Source: Bacillota bacterium
GTDB lineage: Bacteria; Bacillota; Dethiobacteria; DTU022; PWGO01
Length of the DNA stretch: 55,951 bases
Direction: 5' to 3'
Assembly: GCA_012518215.1 (NCBI GenBank)
Contig: JAAYSV010000039.1
Location: forward strand, 1 to 55,951
Shown here: piece after piece, positions 26,398 through 35,679 of the stretch
How the letters are laid out: the number at the start of each line of letters is the position of its first letter
Position numbering within the stretch: position 1 is the first letter of the stretch
Notes under the pieces: generated by a model
Seen by the model: the letters and a program-made list of their open reading frames with translations, nothing else
Database searches by the model: none
What the model was told of the DNA's origin: nothing
Made by a program: the position numbers and the translations under genes

Positions 26398-26889
26398 TTG
26401 AAAAGGTTCAAGACAATTGTGTTCAAGGCCAGCCGCCACATCGACATCCTGGCAGGTTTCATATTGGTAGGTGTCGCTGTCCTGATTGTAGCCAATATTG
26501 TCCTGCGGCGGGTTGCAAACAGTTCGATTCTGGGGACGTACGAGATGGTCGGTTATCTGACCGCAGCTGCTATAGGGCTTTCCATAGCTTACTGCGCTGT
26601 TCAGAAAGGCCATATTTCAGCCAACTTTCTGATTGAACGGCTGCCGCGCCCCGTGCAGCGCATCATCAATATTTTTGTGGATCTTGCCTCCTTTGTATTT
26701 TTGAGCATGGCCTCCTGGCATCTGGCCAGATATGCCACGAGCATCGCTCTGAGTGGCCGTGTTTCTCCCACGATCCGGTTTCCCTTCTACCCGTTTGTCT
26801 ATCTGGTGGCCCTGGGCTTTCTTGCGTTGGCACTGGTGATGCTGGTCAGACTGGCAGAATCCATGGCCGGGGGGGGCAAGGAACCATGA
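26398..26889 (+). CDS. dctQ: TRAP transporter small permease (DctQ family)
   Basis: 163 residues with four transmembrane helices; it links the receptor protein to the large permease. The family pattern is visible in ADIVxRR-like IVANIVLRRVANSS and in the ending region of the first periplasmic loop. The start is TTG 26398, with AGGATGG 11 bases upstream. Its stop overlaps the large-permease start by four bases (ATGA), so the two subunits are translationally coupled. Confidence 0.88.
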   Translation: MKRFKTIVFKASRHIDILAGFILVGVAVLIVANIVLRRVANSSILGTYEMVGYLTAAAIGLSIAYCAVQKGHISANFLIERLPRPVQRIINIFVDLASFVFLSMASWHLARYATSIALSGRVSPTIRFPFYPFVYLVALGFLALALVMLVRLAESMAGGGKEP

Positions 26890-28193
26890 GCCCCTTGTTG
26901 ACCGGTATCGGTGGAATCATCATATTTTTTGTACTTATTTTCCTTGATATGCCCATTGCCTTTGCCATGGCCATAGTGGGCCTGATCGGGTTTGCCCTGC
27001 TGACCAGCCCCTCCGCTGCTCTGGCAATGTTGTCCGCAGATTTGTTTTCAACATTATCATCCTATACCCTGAGCGTGATTCCCATGTTCGTATTGATGGG
27101 TTTTTTTGCGTTCTATTCCGGCATAGGTAGCCGCCTTTACAATTTTGCCTACAAAACGGTGGGGCATCTGCCCGGTGGTCTGGCCATTGCCACGCAAGCT
27201 ACCTGTGCTCTTTTCGGGGCGGTGTGCGGGTCAAACACAGCCACGGCAGCAACCATAGGTGCCATTGCTCTTCCGGAGATGCGCAAATACAATTATGCCC
27301 CTGCTCTTTCCACGGCCAGCGTGGCCGCCGGCGGAGCACTTGGTGTTCTGATACCACCCAGTGTGATCTTTATTGTCTACGGCATAGCAACCGAGCAGCC
27401 GGTGGGCAGCCTTTTCCTGGCCGGAATAGCGCCGGGAATTTTATTGATGCTGCTTTACATGGCAACCATATACCTCATTGCTTCTCGCAAACGGGAACTG
27501 GGGCCGCCGGGCCCACGGTTCAGCAACCGCGAAAGGTTTCAGTCCTTGCGTGGCGGACTCTGGGAAGTACTGATCGTCTTTGCCATTTCCCTGGGGGGGC
27601 TCTTCGCGGGATGGTTCACTCCCACGGAAGCCGGGGCAGTGGGCGTGATCGGGGTTTTGCTTGTAGCCCTCCTGCAGCGGCGGCTTTCCTGGAAAGCTTT
27701 CAAAGCTGCCCTGGCGGACACGACACGTGCCAGTGCCATGATCATGTTGCTGGTGGCTGCCGCGATTGTTTTCGGGCGTTTTATTGCCCTGAGCCGGATT
27801 CCTTTTGAACTTGCCGTATGGGCAGGGGGGATGAAATTGCCCCCTTATGCAGTTATGGGCATCGTCCTCCTCGTCTATCTGGTATTGGGTTGTTTTATCG
27901 ATGCTCTTGCCCTGGTGTTGTTGACCATACCCATATTTTATCCGGTGGTTGTACAGACCCTCGGTTATGACCCCATATGGTTTGGAGTGGTCATCGTTCT
28001 TGTTGTGGCCATGGGTGTGATCACGCCGCCGGTGGGAATGAATGTCTACATTGTCAAGGGAGTGGCCCGGGAAGTTCCTCTGGAGGTGATTTTCAAAGGG
28101 ATATGGCCCTTTTTGCTGGCTATCATTGTATGCCTGGCCTTGCTTATTGCCTGGCCGCAGATTGCCACCTTTCTACCTTCCCTGATGAGTTGA
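26886..28193 (+). CDS. dctM: TRAP transporter large permease (DctM family)
   Basis: 435 residues and about twelve hydrophobic helices. Ion-transporter superfamily features are clear: MFVLMGFFAFYSGIG, GAVCGSNTATAATIGAIALPEM, VSVAAGGALGVLIPPSVIFIVYG and late MGVITPPVGMNVYIVKG. It drives Na+- or H+-coupled uptake of the receptor-bound acid through the cytoplasmic membrane. Start overlaps the small permease stop (ATGA). No ATPase is needed for this transporter type. Confidence 0.93.
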   Translation: MSPLLTGIGGIIIFFVLIFLDMPIAFAMAIVGLIGFALLTSPSAALAMLSADLFSTLSSYTLSVIPMFVLMGFFAFYSGIGSRLYNFAYKTVGHLPGGLAIATQATCALFGAVCGSNTATAATIGAIALPEMRKYNYAPALSTASVAAGGALGVLIPPSVIFIVYGIATEQPVGSLFLAGIAPGILLMLLYMATIYLIASRKRELGPPGPRFSNRERFQSLRGGLWEVLIVFAISLGGLFAGWFTPTEAGAVGVIGVLLVALLQRRLSWKAFKAALADTTRASAMIMLLVAAAIVFGRFIALSRIPFELAVWAGGMKLPPYAVMGIVLLVYLVLGCFIDALALVLLTIPIFYPVVVQTLGYDPIWFGVVIVLVVAMGVITPPVGMNVYIVKGVAREVPLEVIFKGIWPFLLAIIVCLALLIAWPQIATFLPSLMS

Positions 28194-28406
28194 TTTCTTT
28201 TTTATCCAACTTCGTTTTGCCCCATCATGCATGCGTTATTTTTCTGCCAGACCGCCCTTATCTGTAGAAAGGAGATTGCTTTTCAAATTTCAGAACAGCA
28301 GGGGACATCTGTTTCATTATTTCTTGTAGCCCGATGCATAAACGGTGTGTTTATCGAAAGACTAATAACGGACAGTACAAAAAAAGGAGAAAGGAGGTGC
28401 GAGAAT

Positions 28407-28592
28407 TTGCCAGATTTGAACCAGATGGAACTGCAGAATCTCAGGCACCTTATTTTGACTCATGAAACCATCGCACACAAATTGGAGACGTTTGCACAGC
28501 AATGCTCCGATCCGCAGATCAAGCAAATGTTTCAACAATCTGCGAATTCGGCCGAGACCACAAAACACAAACTGATGTCTTTCTTGCAGTAA
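28407..28592 (+). CDS. small spore-coat-like protein (CotF-related)
   Basis: 61 residues from TTG 28407, which follows an excellent ribosome site (AAAGGAGGTG) by 6-7 bases. The frame reaches back to 28227 without another site. The sequence MELQNLRHLI-x-HETIAHKLE and QIKQMFQQSA is a two-helix segment typical of short CotF-like coat proteins found in pairs in sporulating Clostridia. It lies 20 bases before a second coat gene. Assembly on the forespore surface is inferred from the family. Confidence 0.72.
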   Translation: MPDLNQMELQNLRHLILTHETIAHKLETFAQQCSDPQIKQMFQQSANSAETTKHKLMSFLQ

Positions 28593-28612
28593 AGAGAAAG
28601 GGGTAAAAAAAT

Positions 28613-28855
28613 ATGAATGAAAAGGACATGGTGAATGATGTTCTTTCCATGGTTAACAGCACTTTAGGTGATTACGCCTTTGCCATCTCGGAGTCCTCAA
28701 ATCAGCAGCTGCGGCAGACATTGCAGCAGATCAGGGATGCCGACGAGGACTTTCAGATGCAGCTGGCGCAAGTTGCCGAACAGAAAGGGTATTACATACC
28801 GGCCCCCCAGGCCGATATGAATTCCATCCACCATATGCGCCAGATGTTGAGTTAG
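28613..28855 (+). CDS. CotF-family spore coat protein
   Basis: 80 residues. MNEKDMVNDVLSMVNST at the start, NQQLRQTLQQIRDADE in the middle and EQKGYYIPAPQA near the end are hallmarks of the CotF coat protein family (a ferritin-like two-helix piece). AAAGGGG precedes the ATG. It is co-transcribed with the upstream small coat gene and ends at a clear terminator, giving a two-gene sporulation unit between the TRAP operon and an acyl-CoA synthetase. It is the main evidence that the organism sporulates. Confidence 0.85.
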   Translation: MNEKDMVNDVLSMVNSTLGDYAFAISESSNQQLRQTLQQIRDADEDFQMQLAQVAEQKGYYIPAPQADMNSIHHMRQMLS

Positions 28856-28885
28856 GATTGTCAAGCCGGGTCAAAAACGGTTTCC

Positions 28886-28918
28886 AAACCCTCTGCTCGT
28901 TTTTTGCAGGGGGTTTTT
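28886..28918 (+). terminator. intrinsic terminator after the coat genes
   Basis: AAACCCTCTGC (28886-28896) pairs with GCAGGGGGTTT (28906-28916), followed by a T run. Confidence 0.85.
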
Positions 28919-29089
28919 GGATTGTTTGAAACGAACGTATGCTTTCGGGGGAGGAATAAAGGTTGCAAAAATTGAATTTATACATGATACACAATATTTC
29001 AAAAATAGGAAGATTGCTGCCCGGCAACGGGACACGGGGACAGGGCAGTAAAAGCCCGTTTATTTTACCTTGACAGGAGGTTTTATATC

Positions 29090-31195
29090 ATGGATGTACT
29101 CTATTATCCGGAATCAATCGTTATCATCGGGCTATCCGCCAAACCGACCAATATTCCCAGGATCACACTGGAAAATTTGCTTCGCTGGGGGTACAGGGGG
29201 CGGATATTCGGCATCAATCCCGGGAGTGATGAACTGCACGTGGATGGTATCAAGATGTACCAGGACATAGAGGACCTGCCCGAGGTTCCTGATCTTGCCT
29301 TCTGTCTGGTTCCGGCCCGTTATGTCCCCGATATCGTGAATCGCTGCGGTCAATTTGGTATCAAGAGGATGGCTATCTCTTCCGGCGGGTTTTCCGAGTA
29401 CAGTGTGGAGGGGAAGTCCCTGGCGGATCAGACCATGGCCCATGCTCGCAAACATGGAATCCGTTTTATAGGCCCCAACGGTCTGACCGTGGCCAATACC
29501 GATAATGGTCTTTGCCTGCCATTCGTCCCCCTGCACAAAGCACCCCAGGGAGAGATGTCCATCATTTCCCAGAGCGGCGGCATTTCACTGGCCATACTCA
29601 ATTATCTTCTGGATGAAAATATCGGTCTGGCCAAATTTGCAAGTATGGGCAACAAGCTTGATCTGGATGAAGTTGATTTCCTGGAATATTTCGGTGATGA
29701 CCCGCGTACCGGTGTGATCTGCCTCTATCTGGAAAGCCTTTCCCGGGGAAGGGAGTTTGTTGAAGTGGCCCGCAGGATTGACAAGCCTGTCGTTGTTTAC
29801 AAGGGGAATGTCTCCGCGGCGGGTAAAAAAGCTGCCATGAGCCACACGGCGGCGATCAGCAACGATGAGGAGATTATCGATTCGGCTTTCGAGGAAGCCG
29901 GCGTTATCCGTGTCCATAACATTCTTGACTTTATCGAGCTTACCAAGGCATTTCGCCTGCCCCCCATGCGTGGAAGGCGAGTCATGGTCATGAGTCCGGC
30001 CGGGGGGTTTTCGGTCTTGACTGCGGACCTTTGCGAGAAAGAAGGTTTCGCGTTTGCGGATATGGGTAAAGGGTTTTACAAGAGTCTTGAAAAATTCAGC
30101 AATGCCGGAGTGATCAAATTTTCCAATCCCCTGGACATGGGTGACATCTACGATCCGCAACTGATGGCTCATGTGATATATACGGTGATGCACGCCGAAC
30201 AGGTTGACGGTTCGATGTTCGTTAGTTTGAGACCCCAGATGCCACAGGGAGATGATGTTTTTCGCAAGATGTTTCTGTCAGATCTCTCGAAGGAAACCTG
30301 GGGTACAATCCTCTCCGCCGGAAAACCGCTGGGTGTTTGTCTGTTCGGCCCCACGAGAATGATCCAGCAGACCAAACGGTCCGTGGAGTTTCCGGTCTTC
30401 AATTCCCCGGAAAAAATGGTGAAGGCATTGGCCCAGCAGATGAAATATTACGAACGAAAGCAGACCCTTGCCGAGCAAGAAATATTGGCCCCTCCACCGG
30501 GAATTGATCTACAATCCGCCCGGGCATGGCTTGAGGGGAAAAAAGGGGATTATGGAGAAGAGCTGCTCGATCTCCTGGGCGTATATGGTATACCGGTGGT
30601 TGCATCCAGGGTTGCTTCCGACCCGGAAGAGGCGGTCGCCCATGCAGGTGAACTGGGTTATCCTGTAGCCATGAAAGTTATCTCACCCGATGCCTTGCAC
30701 AAGACGGACGCGGGAGGAGTGGCTCTGGGCATAAATGATCGTTCCGGGGTTGTGGATAACTTCAAATCCATCCGTGACAATTTGCTTGAATACAAACAGG
30801 ATGCACTTTTTGAAGGGGTGAGGATCCAGAAGATGGCTCCGGATGGGTACGATATGTTTGTGGGTGGTAAACATGACCCTTCCTTCGGCCCGGTGGTTTA
30901 CTTCGGTTTGGGGGGTATATTCATGGAAATGTTTGCCGATGTGGCCAATATTCTTTGTCCTGCCTCACCGGCCGCTATACTGGCCCGGCTTGAACGCTTG
31001 AAAGCTTGCAGAATGCTTGAGGGGCAACGTGGGAAATACCCCGGCGATGTGGACGCATTTGTTGATCTGATCGTGCGGGTTTCCCATCTGTTATGGGAGT
31101 GCCCCCGGATACAGGAACTGGATATCAACCCTGTTCGTGTCTTTTTCAATCAGGGTGGATCCATGGCCCTGGATGCCCGCGCTCGCATTGTTTGA
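29090..31195 (+). CDS. ADP-forming acyl-CoA synthetase (acetate-CoA ligase family, fused alpha and beta)
   Basis: 701 residues. The order is a CoA-binding Rossmann domain (VVIIGLSAKP-like start), a succinyl-CoA-ligase-like domain with ISQSGGISLAIL, and an ATP-grasp domain (YPVAMKVISPDALHKTDAGGV, FGPVVYFGLGG, ELDINPVRV). SHTAAISND (about 251-259) holds the His that is phosphorylated in acetyl-CoA synthetase (ADP-forming). It interconverts acyl-CoA plus ADP and phosphate with acid, CoA and ATP, which conserves energy in acid-forming anaerobes. ACAGGAGG lies 9 bases before the ATG. Acyl chain preference is unknown. Confidence 0.9.
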   Translation: MDVLYYPESIVIIGLSAKPTNIPRITLENLLRWGYRGRIFGINPGSDELHVDGIKMYQDIEDLPEVPDLAFCLVPARYVPDIVNRCGQFGIKRMAISSGGFSEYSVEGKSLADQTMAHARKHGIRFIGPNGLTVANTDNGLCLPFVPLHKAPQGEMSIISQSGGISLAILNYLLDENIGLAKFASMGNKLDLDEVDFLEYFGDDPRTGVICLYLESLSRGREFVEVARRIDKPVVVYKGNVSAAGKKAAMSHTAAISNDEEIIDSAFEEAGVIRVHNILDFIELTKAFRLPPMRGRRVMVMSPAGGFSVLTADLCEKEGFAFADMGKGFYKSLEKFSNAGVIKFSNPLDMGDIYDPQLMAHVIYTVMHAEQVDGSMFVSLRPQMPQGDDVFRKMFLSDLSKETWGTILSAGKPLGVCLFGPTRMIQQTKRSVEFPVFNSPEKMVKALAQQMKYYERKQTLAEQEILAPPPGIDLQSARAWLEGKKGDYGEELLDLLGVYGIPVVASRVASDPEEAVAHAGELGYPVAMKVISPDALHKTDAGGVALGINDRSGVVDNFKSIRDNLLEYKQDALFEGVRIQKMAPDGYDMFVGGKHDPSFGPVVYFGLGGIFMEMFADVANILCPASPAAILARLERLKACRMLEGQRGKYPGDVDAFVDLIVRVSHLLWECPRIQELDINPVRVFFNQGGSMALDARARIV

Positions 31196-31226
31196 CACCA
31201 TTCCACCGTTTGCATCTACCCGAAAA

Positions 31227-31281
31227 GTGGAAAAACTGTTGAAAAACTGTTATCAAACTGTGGACAAGTGTTTGAAAAACT
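31227..31281 (+). repeat. five phased 11-bp A-tract repeats upstream of the SDR promoter
   Basis: Units in tandem are GTGGAAAAACT, GTTGAAAAACT, GTTATCAAACT, GTGGACAAGT (10 bp) and GTTTGAAAAACT (12 bp). The spacing of about 11 bp puts the A-tracts on one face of the helix, which predicts bent DNA or a row of protein-binding sites about 25 bp upstream of the -35 box. Confidence 0.65.
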
Positions 31282-31303
31282 TCCATTTTTGAATGGACAG
31301 CAA

Positions 31304-31333
31304 TTGACAGAAAGTCGATTCATGAAATATAAT
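31304..31333 (+). promoter_or_regulatory. consensus SigA promoter of the SDR gene
   Basis: TTGACA at 31304-31309 and TATAAT at 31328-31333, 18-base spacer. Both boxes match the consensus. The leader to ATG 31437 is about 95 bases. Confidence 0.85.
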
Positions 31334-31436
31334 AATAATGAAGAATTTGTTGCATTTTGCCATGTTTGGCACTTGCATGTACTCTTGTTACCAGTGTTGC
31401 CGCAATTTCACAATGCACGGAAAGGAGCCACTGTAC

Positions 31437-32273
31437 ATGGAAAAGTTGAAGGGAAAGAAAATCTTGATTACCGGGGCTGCTCTGGGAATTGGCCGTTGCA
31501 TGGCAAAGCTCTTTGCCAGGGATGGCTGCGAACTTATTTTGACCGATTTGAATGAAACTTCCCTGAAGCAGGCGGTAGAAGAACTGAGCGGGGATGGCGT
31601 CAAGGTGCATTCCTACGTTGTAGATGTTTCGAACCGCGAAGAGGTAGAAAAAATGGCCGCAGATGTTATTGAAAACATCGGTAACATTGATATTTTGATC
31701 AACAATGCCGGCATAGGACATAGCGGTGAAATCATCGAAACTTCCCTGGAAAAGTGGAAGAAGCTGATGGATGTAAATTTCTGGGGTCCTCTTTATCATA
31801 TCTATGCCTTCTTGCCATCCATGGTCAAAGCAGGAAAGGGGCATATCGTGAATATGTCATCCGGCCAGGCCTTCTACAGGCTGCCTACCTGGGGGCCATA
31901 TGCCATCATCAAACTTGCTCTTGGTGGTTTTTCAGAGCTTCTTCGTTTTGAACTGAAGAAGTTCAAACTTAAAGTGACTACAGTGTATCCTTTCATGGTC
32001 AACACGGGTTTTTACGATGACGTTGAAGGGGAGACCCTTGGTACAAAATTGTCAATGAAATTGTTGCCGTACTATTCAATGACACCGGAAAAGGTGGCCA
32101 GGATAGTTTACAGGGCGGTCAAGAAACAAAAACCTGTGGAGATGGTCTCTGTTATGAACGATATCGGAGCATTTAGCCGTTCATTCGGTCCCCTTTCCAA
32201 TCTGATAACCGCGGTTTCCCTGGGATTTCTGGGTAAAAACCCGGAGCAGTTGAAAGAAAATCTACTCGGTTGA
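31437..32273 (+). CDS. short-chain dehydrogenase/reductase
   Basis: 278-residue classical SDR. TGAALGIG (12-19) binds the dinucleotide; Asp at the end of the second strand (LTDLN) favours NAD(H). NNAG (89-92), catalytic Ser in NMSSG (139-143), and Y155-x3-K159 are in place. The C-terminal region is longer and more hydrophobic than average (SKxxxLLPYYSMTPEKVA, SLGFLGKNP), as in SDRs acting on lipids or sterol-like compounds. AAAGGAG precedes the ATG by 9 bases; upstream in-frame Met codons lack a site. It is co-transcribed with an unknown 167-residue protein. The substrate is unknown. Confidence 0.88.
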   Translation: MEKLKGKKILITGAALGIGRCMAKLFARDGCELILTDLNETSLKQAVEELSGDGVKVHSYVVDVSNREEVEKMAADVIENIGNIDILINNAGIGHSGEIIETSLEKWKKLMDVNFWGPLYHIYAFLPSMVKAGKGHIVNMSSGQAFYRLPTWGPYAIIKLALGGFSELLRFELKKFKLKVTTVYPFMVNTGFYDDVEGETLGTKLSMKLLPYYSMTPEKVARIVYRAVKKQKPVEMVSVMNDIGAFSRSFGPLSNLITAVSLGFLGKNPEQLKENLLG

Positions 32274-32322
32274 TTTATTTACAAGTATGGCTGAATAAAA
32301 TTAAAAGAAAGGACTTTTGATT

Positions 32323-32826
32323 ATGAGCAGGATACAGGATTTCAAGGACATGATCAATGAAGGAAGACTGGGGTTCAAAATGGACGAAGTGATGAGCGGG
32401 GAGCATCGGTTCGAGCCCGGAATGGGGCCGGATGGGAAATTCCCCCTCGAATTCCGTGTTACGTGGGGGCCTCAAAATGTATTTTCATGGATTGACCCCC
32501 GCAACCAGGATTTTCTGACGCAACCCCTTAAAGGCGTCATTACCGTGGGGGAATTATGTCACGATGCTCCGTGCGAGGGGACATTGAAACTCGGTTATTT
32601 TGATGAAAACAAGATTCGTTACTCTTTTGAATTCACGGCCAGGGGAAAAGACTATCTGTTCGTCGGTGAGAAAATAAATATAAAACCGTGGAATCTACCG
32701 GTTTCCCACACGACCTGTTACGGCACCATCATGGAGAAGGACACCAACGTTCTGATTTCCCGTTCCGTGACCTTTTTCAAGTTGAAGACGGCGCCGGCGT
32801 TCCTGGCCAGTTTCCGTCTGGCTTGA
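32323..32826 (+). CDS. conserved-looking protein of unknown function
   Basis: 167 residues, no signal peptide or membrane segment. The pattern is a short helical N-terminus (RIQDFKDMINEGRLGFKMDEVMSG) followed by alternating beta strands (FPLEFRVTWGP, GTLKLGYFDE, RYSFEFTARGKDYLFVGE), which suggests a single beta-barrel or lipocalin-like fold. I do not recognise the family. AGAAAGGA lies about 9 bases before the ATG. It lies 49 bases after the SDR stop and before a terminator, so the two share a transcript and presumably a substrate. Confidence 0.7.
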   Translation: MSRIQDFKDMINEGRLGFKMDEVMSGEHRFEPGMGPDGKFPLEFRVTWGPQNVFSWIDPRNQDFLTQPLKGVITVGELCHDAPCEGTLKLGYFDENKIRYSFEFTARGKDYLFVGEKINIKPWNLPVSHTTCYGTIMEKDTNVLISRSVTFFKLKTAPAFLASFRLA

Positions 32827-32851
32827 TCAAGGCACATATTTCTGTCAGGGG

Positions 32852-32883
32852 CAGGGATGCTGAAGAGCATCCCTGTTTTTTTT
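32852..32883 (+). terminator. intrinsic terminator after the SDR operon
   Basis: CAGGGATGC (32852-32860) pairs with GCATCCCTG (32867-32875) and is followed by nine T residues. Confidence 0.92.
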
Positions 32884-33203
32884 GAAACCATATTCCGTGA
32901 AGCTGTTTCTTCAGGGCTGCAATCGTGAGTTTTATCGTCACCGGGCAGAAAGGGCAGCGCAGTAGCAGGGGGTTTTTGTATTTTTCAAGGTTGTCCCCGG
33001 GAGAAAACCCCGATGAATGGGTATGGATCTTTCATATCTTCCGGGCCATGCTGGCGCTATTTTACAAAACGTGATTGACAAAACAAGATATGTATATAAC
33101 AATATTTATTCGATAGAATGAGTGTTGTAAAGTATCCATTCACGGATACTCGCAGGGTCCACCCATGAGCGTGGATTGGCAAATCAAAGTGAGGGAGAAA
33201 GAT
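32884..33203. other. leader region of the DnaJ-like gene with two hairpins
   Basis: 320 bases. TTGACA at 33075-33080 is a good -35 box, but the best -10 (TAACAA, 33097-33102) is weak. AGTATCC (33131-33137) and GGATACT (33144-33150) form a perfect 7-bp hairpin; a second, TCCAC/GTGGA, lies at 33158-33175. No other gene is visible. Confidence 0.4.
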
Positions 33204-34205
33204 ATGGCCGCAAAATTTCAGGATTATTACGAGATCCTGGGAATAGATCGGGATGCATCGGATCAGGAAATAAAGTCTGCCTATCGCCAACTGGCACGGA
33301 AATGGCATCCGGACATGCATCCTCGGAGCGACAAGGAAAAAGTAGAAAAGAAATTCAAGAGGATCAACGAGGCTTACGAGGTGCTGAAGGATCCGGAAAA
33401 AAGATCTCGCTATGATCATCTGGGAAGCAGATGGAAGGATGGGCAGGATTTTCAGCCTCCCCCCGATATGGATGGTTTTCATTTTTACACCTCACAGGAT
33501 TTTGCCGGTTCTGATTTCGGGGGAGGGGGATTCAGTGACTTTTTCGAGATGCTTTTTGGGCGTGCTGCAGCCGGCCGTGCCGGGGGCGGCCCGGGTAAAA
33601 TACAGGGCGAAAACCTGGAAAGTGAACTCAAGCTGACCATTGAAGAAGCTTACCGGGGAACGGTCAAAACTGTAAGGTTGACCGGAAGCAGGGTCTGTCC
33701 GGAATGTGGAGGTGCAGCCATTGTTGGTGGAAGGTATTGTCCCCGCTGCGGAGGTACCGGTGCCCTTCCGGAGGACAAAACCATCGATATCAAGGTGCCG
33801 GCGGGTGTCAGGAGAGGGAGCCGCATCCGCCTCAAAGGCCAGGGAGGCGAAGGCCTGGGAGGAGGCGCCCGTGGAGATCTTCTCTTGAAAATTGATATTC
33901 TGCCACATCCGCTATTCCAACTGAAAGGCAATGATCTGGAATCGGAGTTAAGATTGCGCCCGGAACAGGCGGTTCTGGGCGACCGTGTTCCTGTACAGAC
34001 TCTGGATGGCCGGGTTAACGTGGTTGTGCCGGCCGGGAGCAGGTATGGAAAAAAACTGCGTCTGCGGGGAAAAGGATTTCCCGACAAACAGAAAAAACGT
34101 GGGGATCATTATATTCGACTGGTTATCGATCTGCCCCACAATCTGACCGATGAGGAAAAAAAGCTTTATCGACAGTTGAGGGATCTTCGCCCGGGTGGGA
34201 AATAA
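33204..34205 (+). CDS. DnaJ-family co-chaperone with a single zinc module
   Basis: 333 residues. J domain at 6-70 with the HPD motif at 35-37, which stimulates the ATPase of DnaK. A Gly/Phe-rich segment follows (SDFGGGGFSDFFEMLFG). The zinc-finger region keeps only two of the four CxxCxG repeats (CPECGG near 165 and CPRCGG near 179). Two substrate-binding beta domains complete the protein (VPAGVRRGSRIRLKGQG and VVPAGSRYGKKLRLRGKG). This layout lies between type I DnaJ and type II CbpA. ATG 33204 after GAGGGAGAAAGAT is preferred to the in-frame GTG/ATG upstream at 33165. It is not beside dnaK or grpE, so it is a specialised or second J protein. Confidence 0.88.
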   Translation: MAAKFQDYYEILGIDRDASDQEIKSAYRQLARKWHPDMHPRSDKEKVEKKFKRINEAYEVLKDPEKRSRYDHLGSRWKDGQDFQPPPDMDGFHFYTSQDFAGSDFGGGGFSDFFEMLFGRAAAGRAGGGPGKIQGENLESELKLTIEEAYRGTVKTVRLTGSRVCPECGGAAIVGGRYCPRCGGTGALPEDKTIDIKVPAGVRRGSRIRLKGQGGEGLGGGARGDLLLKIDILPHPLFQLKGNDLESELRLRPEQAVLGDRVPVQTLDGRVNVVVPAGSRYGKKLRLRGKGFPDKQKKRGDHYIRLVIDLPHNLTDEEKKLYRQLRDLRPGGK

Positions 34206-34231
34206 ATACGGTCCGGGTATCGTAACAAGGG

Positions 34232-35614
34232 TCATATACCATTCGGGGTTTCCAGTTGTTCTTCCAGCTGTTGAACGACATCCATCAAACTTGTAGCCAT
34301 ATTGCTGATCTCGTGCACGGAAACCGATTGTTGCTGGGATGTCGTGGCCAGGCTTTCACTGTTGGCTTCCAACTCTTCCCCCATGGCGGCAATGCTTTCA
34401 ATGTTTTTCAAAACGTTGTTGACGGAATGAATGATTTCCTTGAAACTCTCCCCGGTATCTTCGATCGCGGCCGATCCCTTGCGGACCTGTTTGACCCCTT
34501 TGTTTATCTTTTCGATTGTTTCGTTGGCCTTGATTTCATTTTCTTCCACTATGGTGGAGATCTCATCGGCCGAATGGGCTACCTGTTCGGAGAGTTTCCT
34601 GACCTCCTCGGCGACCACGGCAAAGCCCCGTCCCGATTCACCGGCTCTTGCTGCTTCGATGGCGGCATTCAAAGCCAGCAGGTTGGTCTGGTTGGAAATT
34701 TTATTTATGGCGGCGATGATATTGCTGATTTCTTTTGTTTTACCCACCAGTTCATGTACCGAATCCTGGATCCCCACGATTACATCCTGGATATTGCCTA
34801 TGTGGGACAGAACCCCTTCAACTTTTTCCTGCCCCTGGGTGGCCTTGATATTGGCATCACGGCTTTCGTTTGCCATTTCCGTTGACTTTTGTGCCAGATC
34901 CTGGATGCTTTCGGCAAATGAATGGGTGGTGGCGGCAACTTCCTCGACGGCCGAGCTGATATTGATCGAGTAATCAGAAAGGTTTTTGCTTACGGCGGAA
35001 GCTTCACCGGCTATCTTTTGTGTGCCGCCTATGAGCAATTCCATTTTTCTGTTGGTCTGGCCAAGGTTTTTCTCCGAATCCATGATCATATCGACGAATT
35101 TCCGCCCCTGAAAGGCCATGAACACTATTCCGAAAGCACTGATTATGAAAGCGAAAGGGGCTGTGTCCAGATCGGTAGGCGTCAAATCGAGTCTGGGGCT
35201 GGGGATGTTGTACATGATGATGAAATTGGCCACTACTGATATTGCAGCTATGGATATAGTAAAATAAAGATTATAATACAGAGCGCTGATGGCAACCAGA
35301 AAAAACCAGAGAAAGGACAATTGCAATCCTTCCCCGGAAGAGATGATGATCGACAGAATTGTGATTGTGCCTGCGATAGCGATCAAATATTTCATAAATT
35401 TTCGATCCTGATAGTAACGCAGAAGAATGGTGCCTACAATCAGAAATACGATAGCCACAGCGCTGCTGATGATGAACGTGCTGATCTCGATCCGGGAGAA
35501 ACCGATCAGATTGAGAATGATGGTAAAGACCAGGCCGACCAGTGAGGCCACCCATAAAAGACGCATAACCAACCTGTTGGTTTTGATTTCGTTTTGTTGT
35601 AGAAAATCTTTCAT
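34232..35614 (-). CDS. methyl-accepting chemotaxis-like signal transducer with a multi-helix membrane sensor
   Basis: 460 residues. Six hydrophobic helices occupy about 15-175, with hardly any extracytoplasmic loop, so the sensor domain is within the membrane. No HAMP domain is evident. The rest is an MCP signalling coiled coil; the hairpin tip that binds CheA/CheW reads [34 protein letters not shown]. It resembles transducers that sense membrane state or energy. AAAGGGGG lies before the ATG and a good promoter (35680-35708) lies upstream. It diverges from a Fur-family gene. No che genes are in the window. Confidence 0.9.
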   Translation of the reverse strand: MKDFLQQNEIKTNRLVMRLLWVASLVGLVFTIILNLIGFSRIEISTFIISSAVAIVFLIVGTILLRYYQDRKFMKYLIAIAGTITILSIIISSGEGLQLSFLWFFLVAISALYYNLYFTISIAAISVVANFIIMYNIPSPRLDLTPTDLDTAPFAFIISAFGIVFMAFQGRKFVDMIMDSEKNLGQTNRKMELLIGGTQKIAGEASAVSKNLSDYSINISSAVEEVAATTHSFAESIQDLAQKSTEMANESRDANIKATQGQEKVEGVLSHIGNIQDVIVGIQDSVHELVGKTKEISNIIAAINKISNQTNLLALNAAIEAARAGESGRGFAVVAEEVRKLSEQVAHSADEISTIVEENEIKANETIEKINKGVKQVRKGSAAIEDTGESFKEIIHSVNNVLKNIESIAAMGEELEANSESLATTSQQQSVSVHEISNMATSLMDVVQQLEEQLETPNGI

Positions 35615-35679
35615 TGCTCTGCTGGCCCCCTTTTTACAGTTGGCAGGAATTCGGTGGTTTTGTAGATGAACCTGACCTA

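Noticed and set aside
31259-31267. DnaA-box-like TGTGGACAA
   Set aside because: Single copy, mismatched to TTATCCACA, and explained by the 11-bp repeat array; no dnaA or dnaN nearby, so not an origin.
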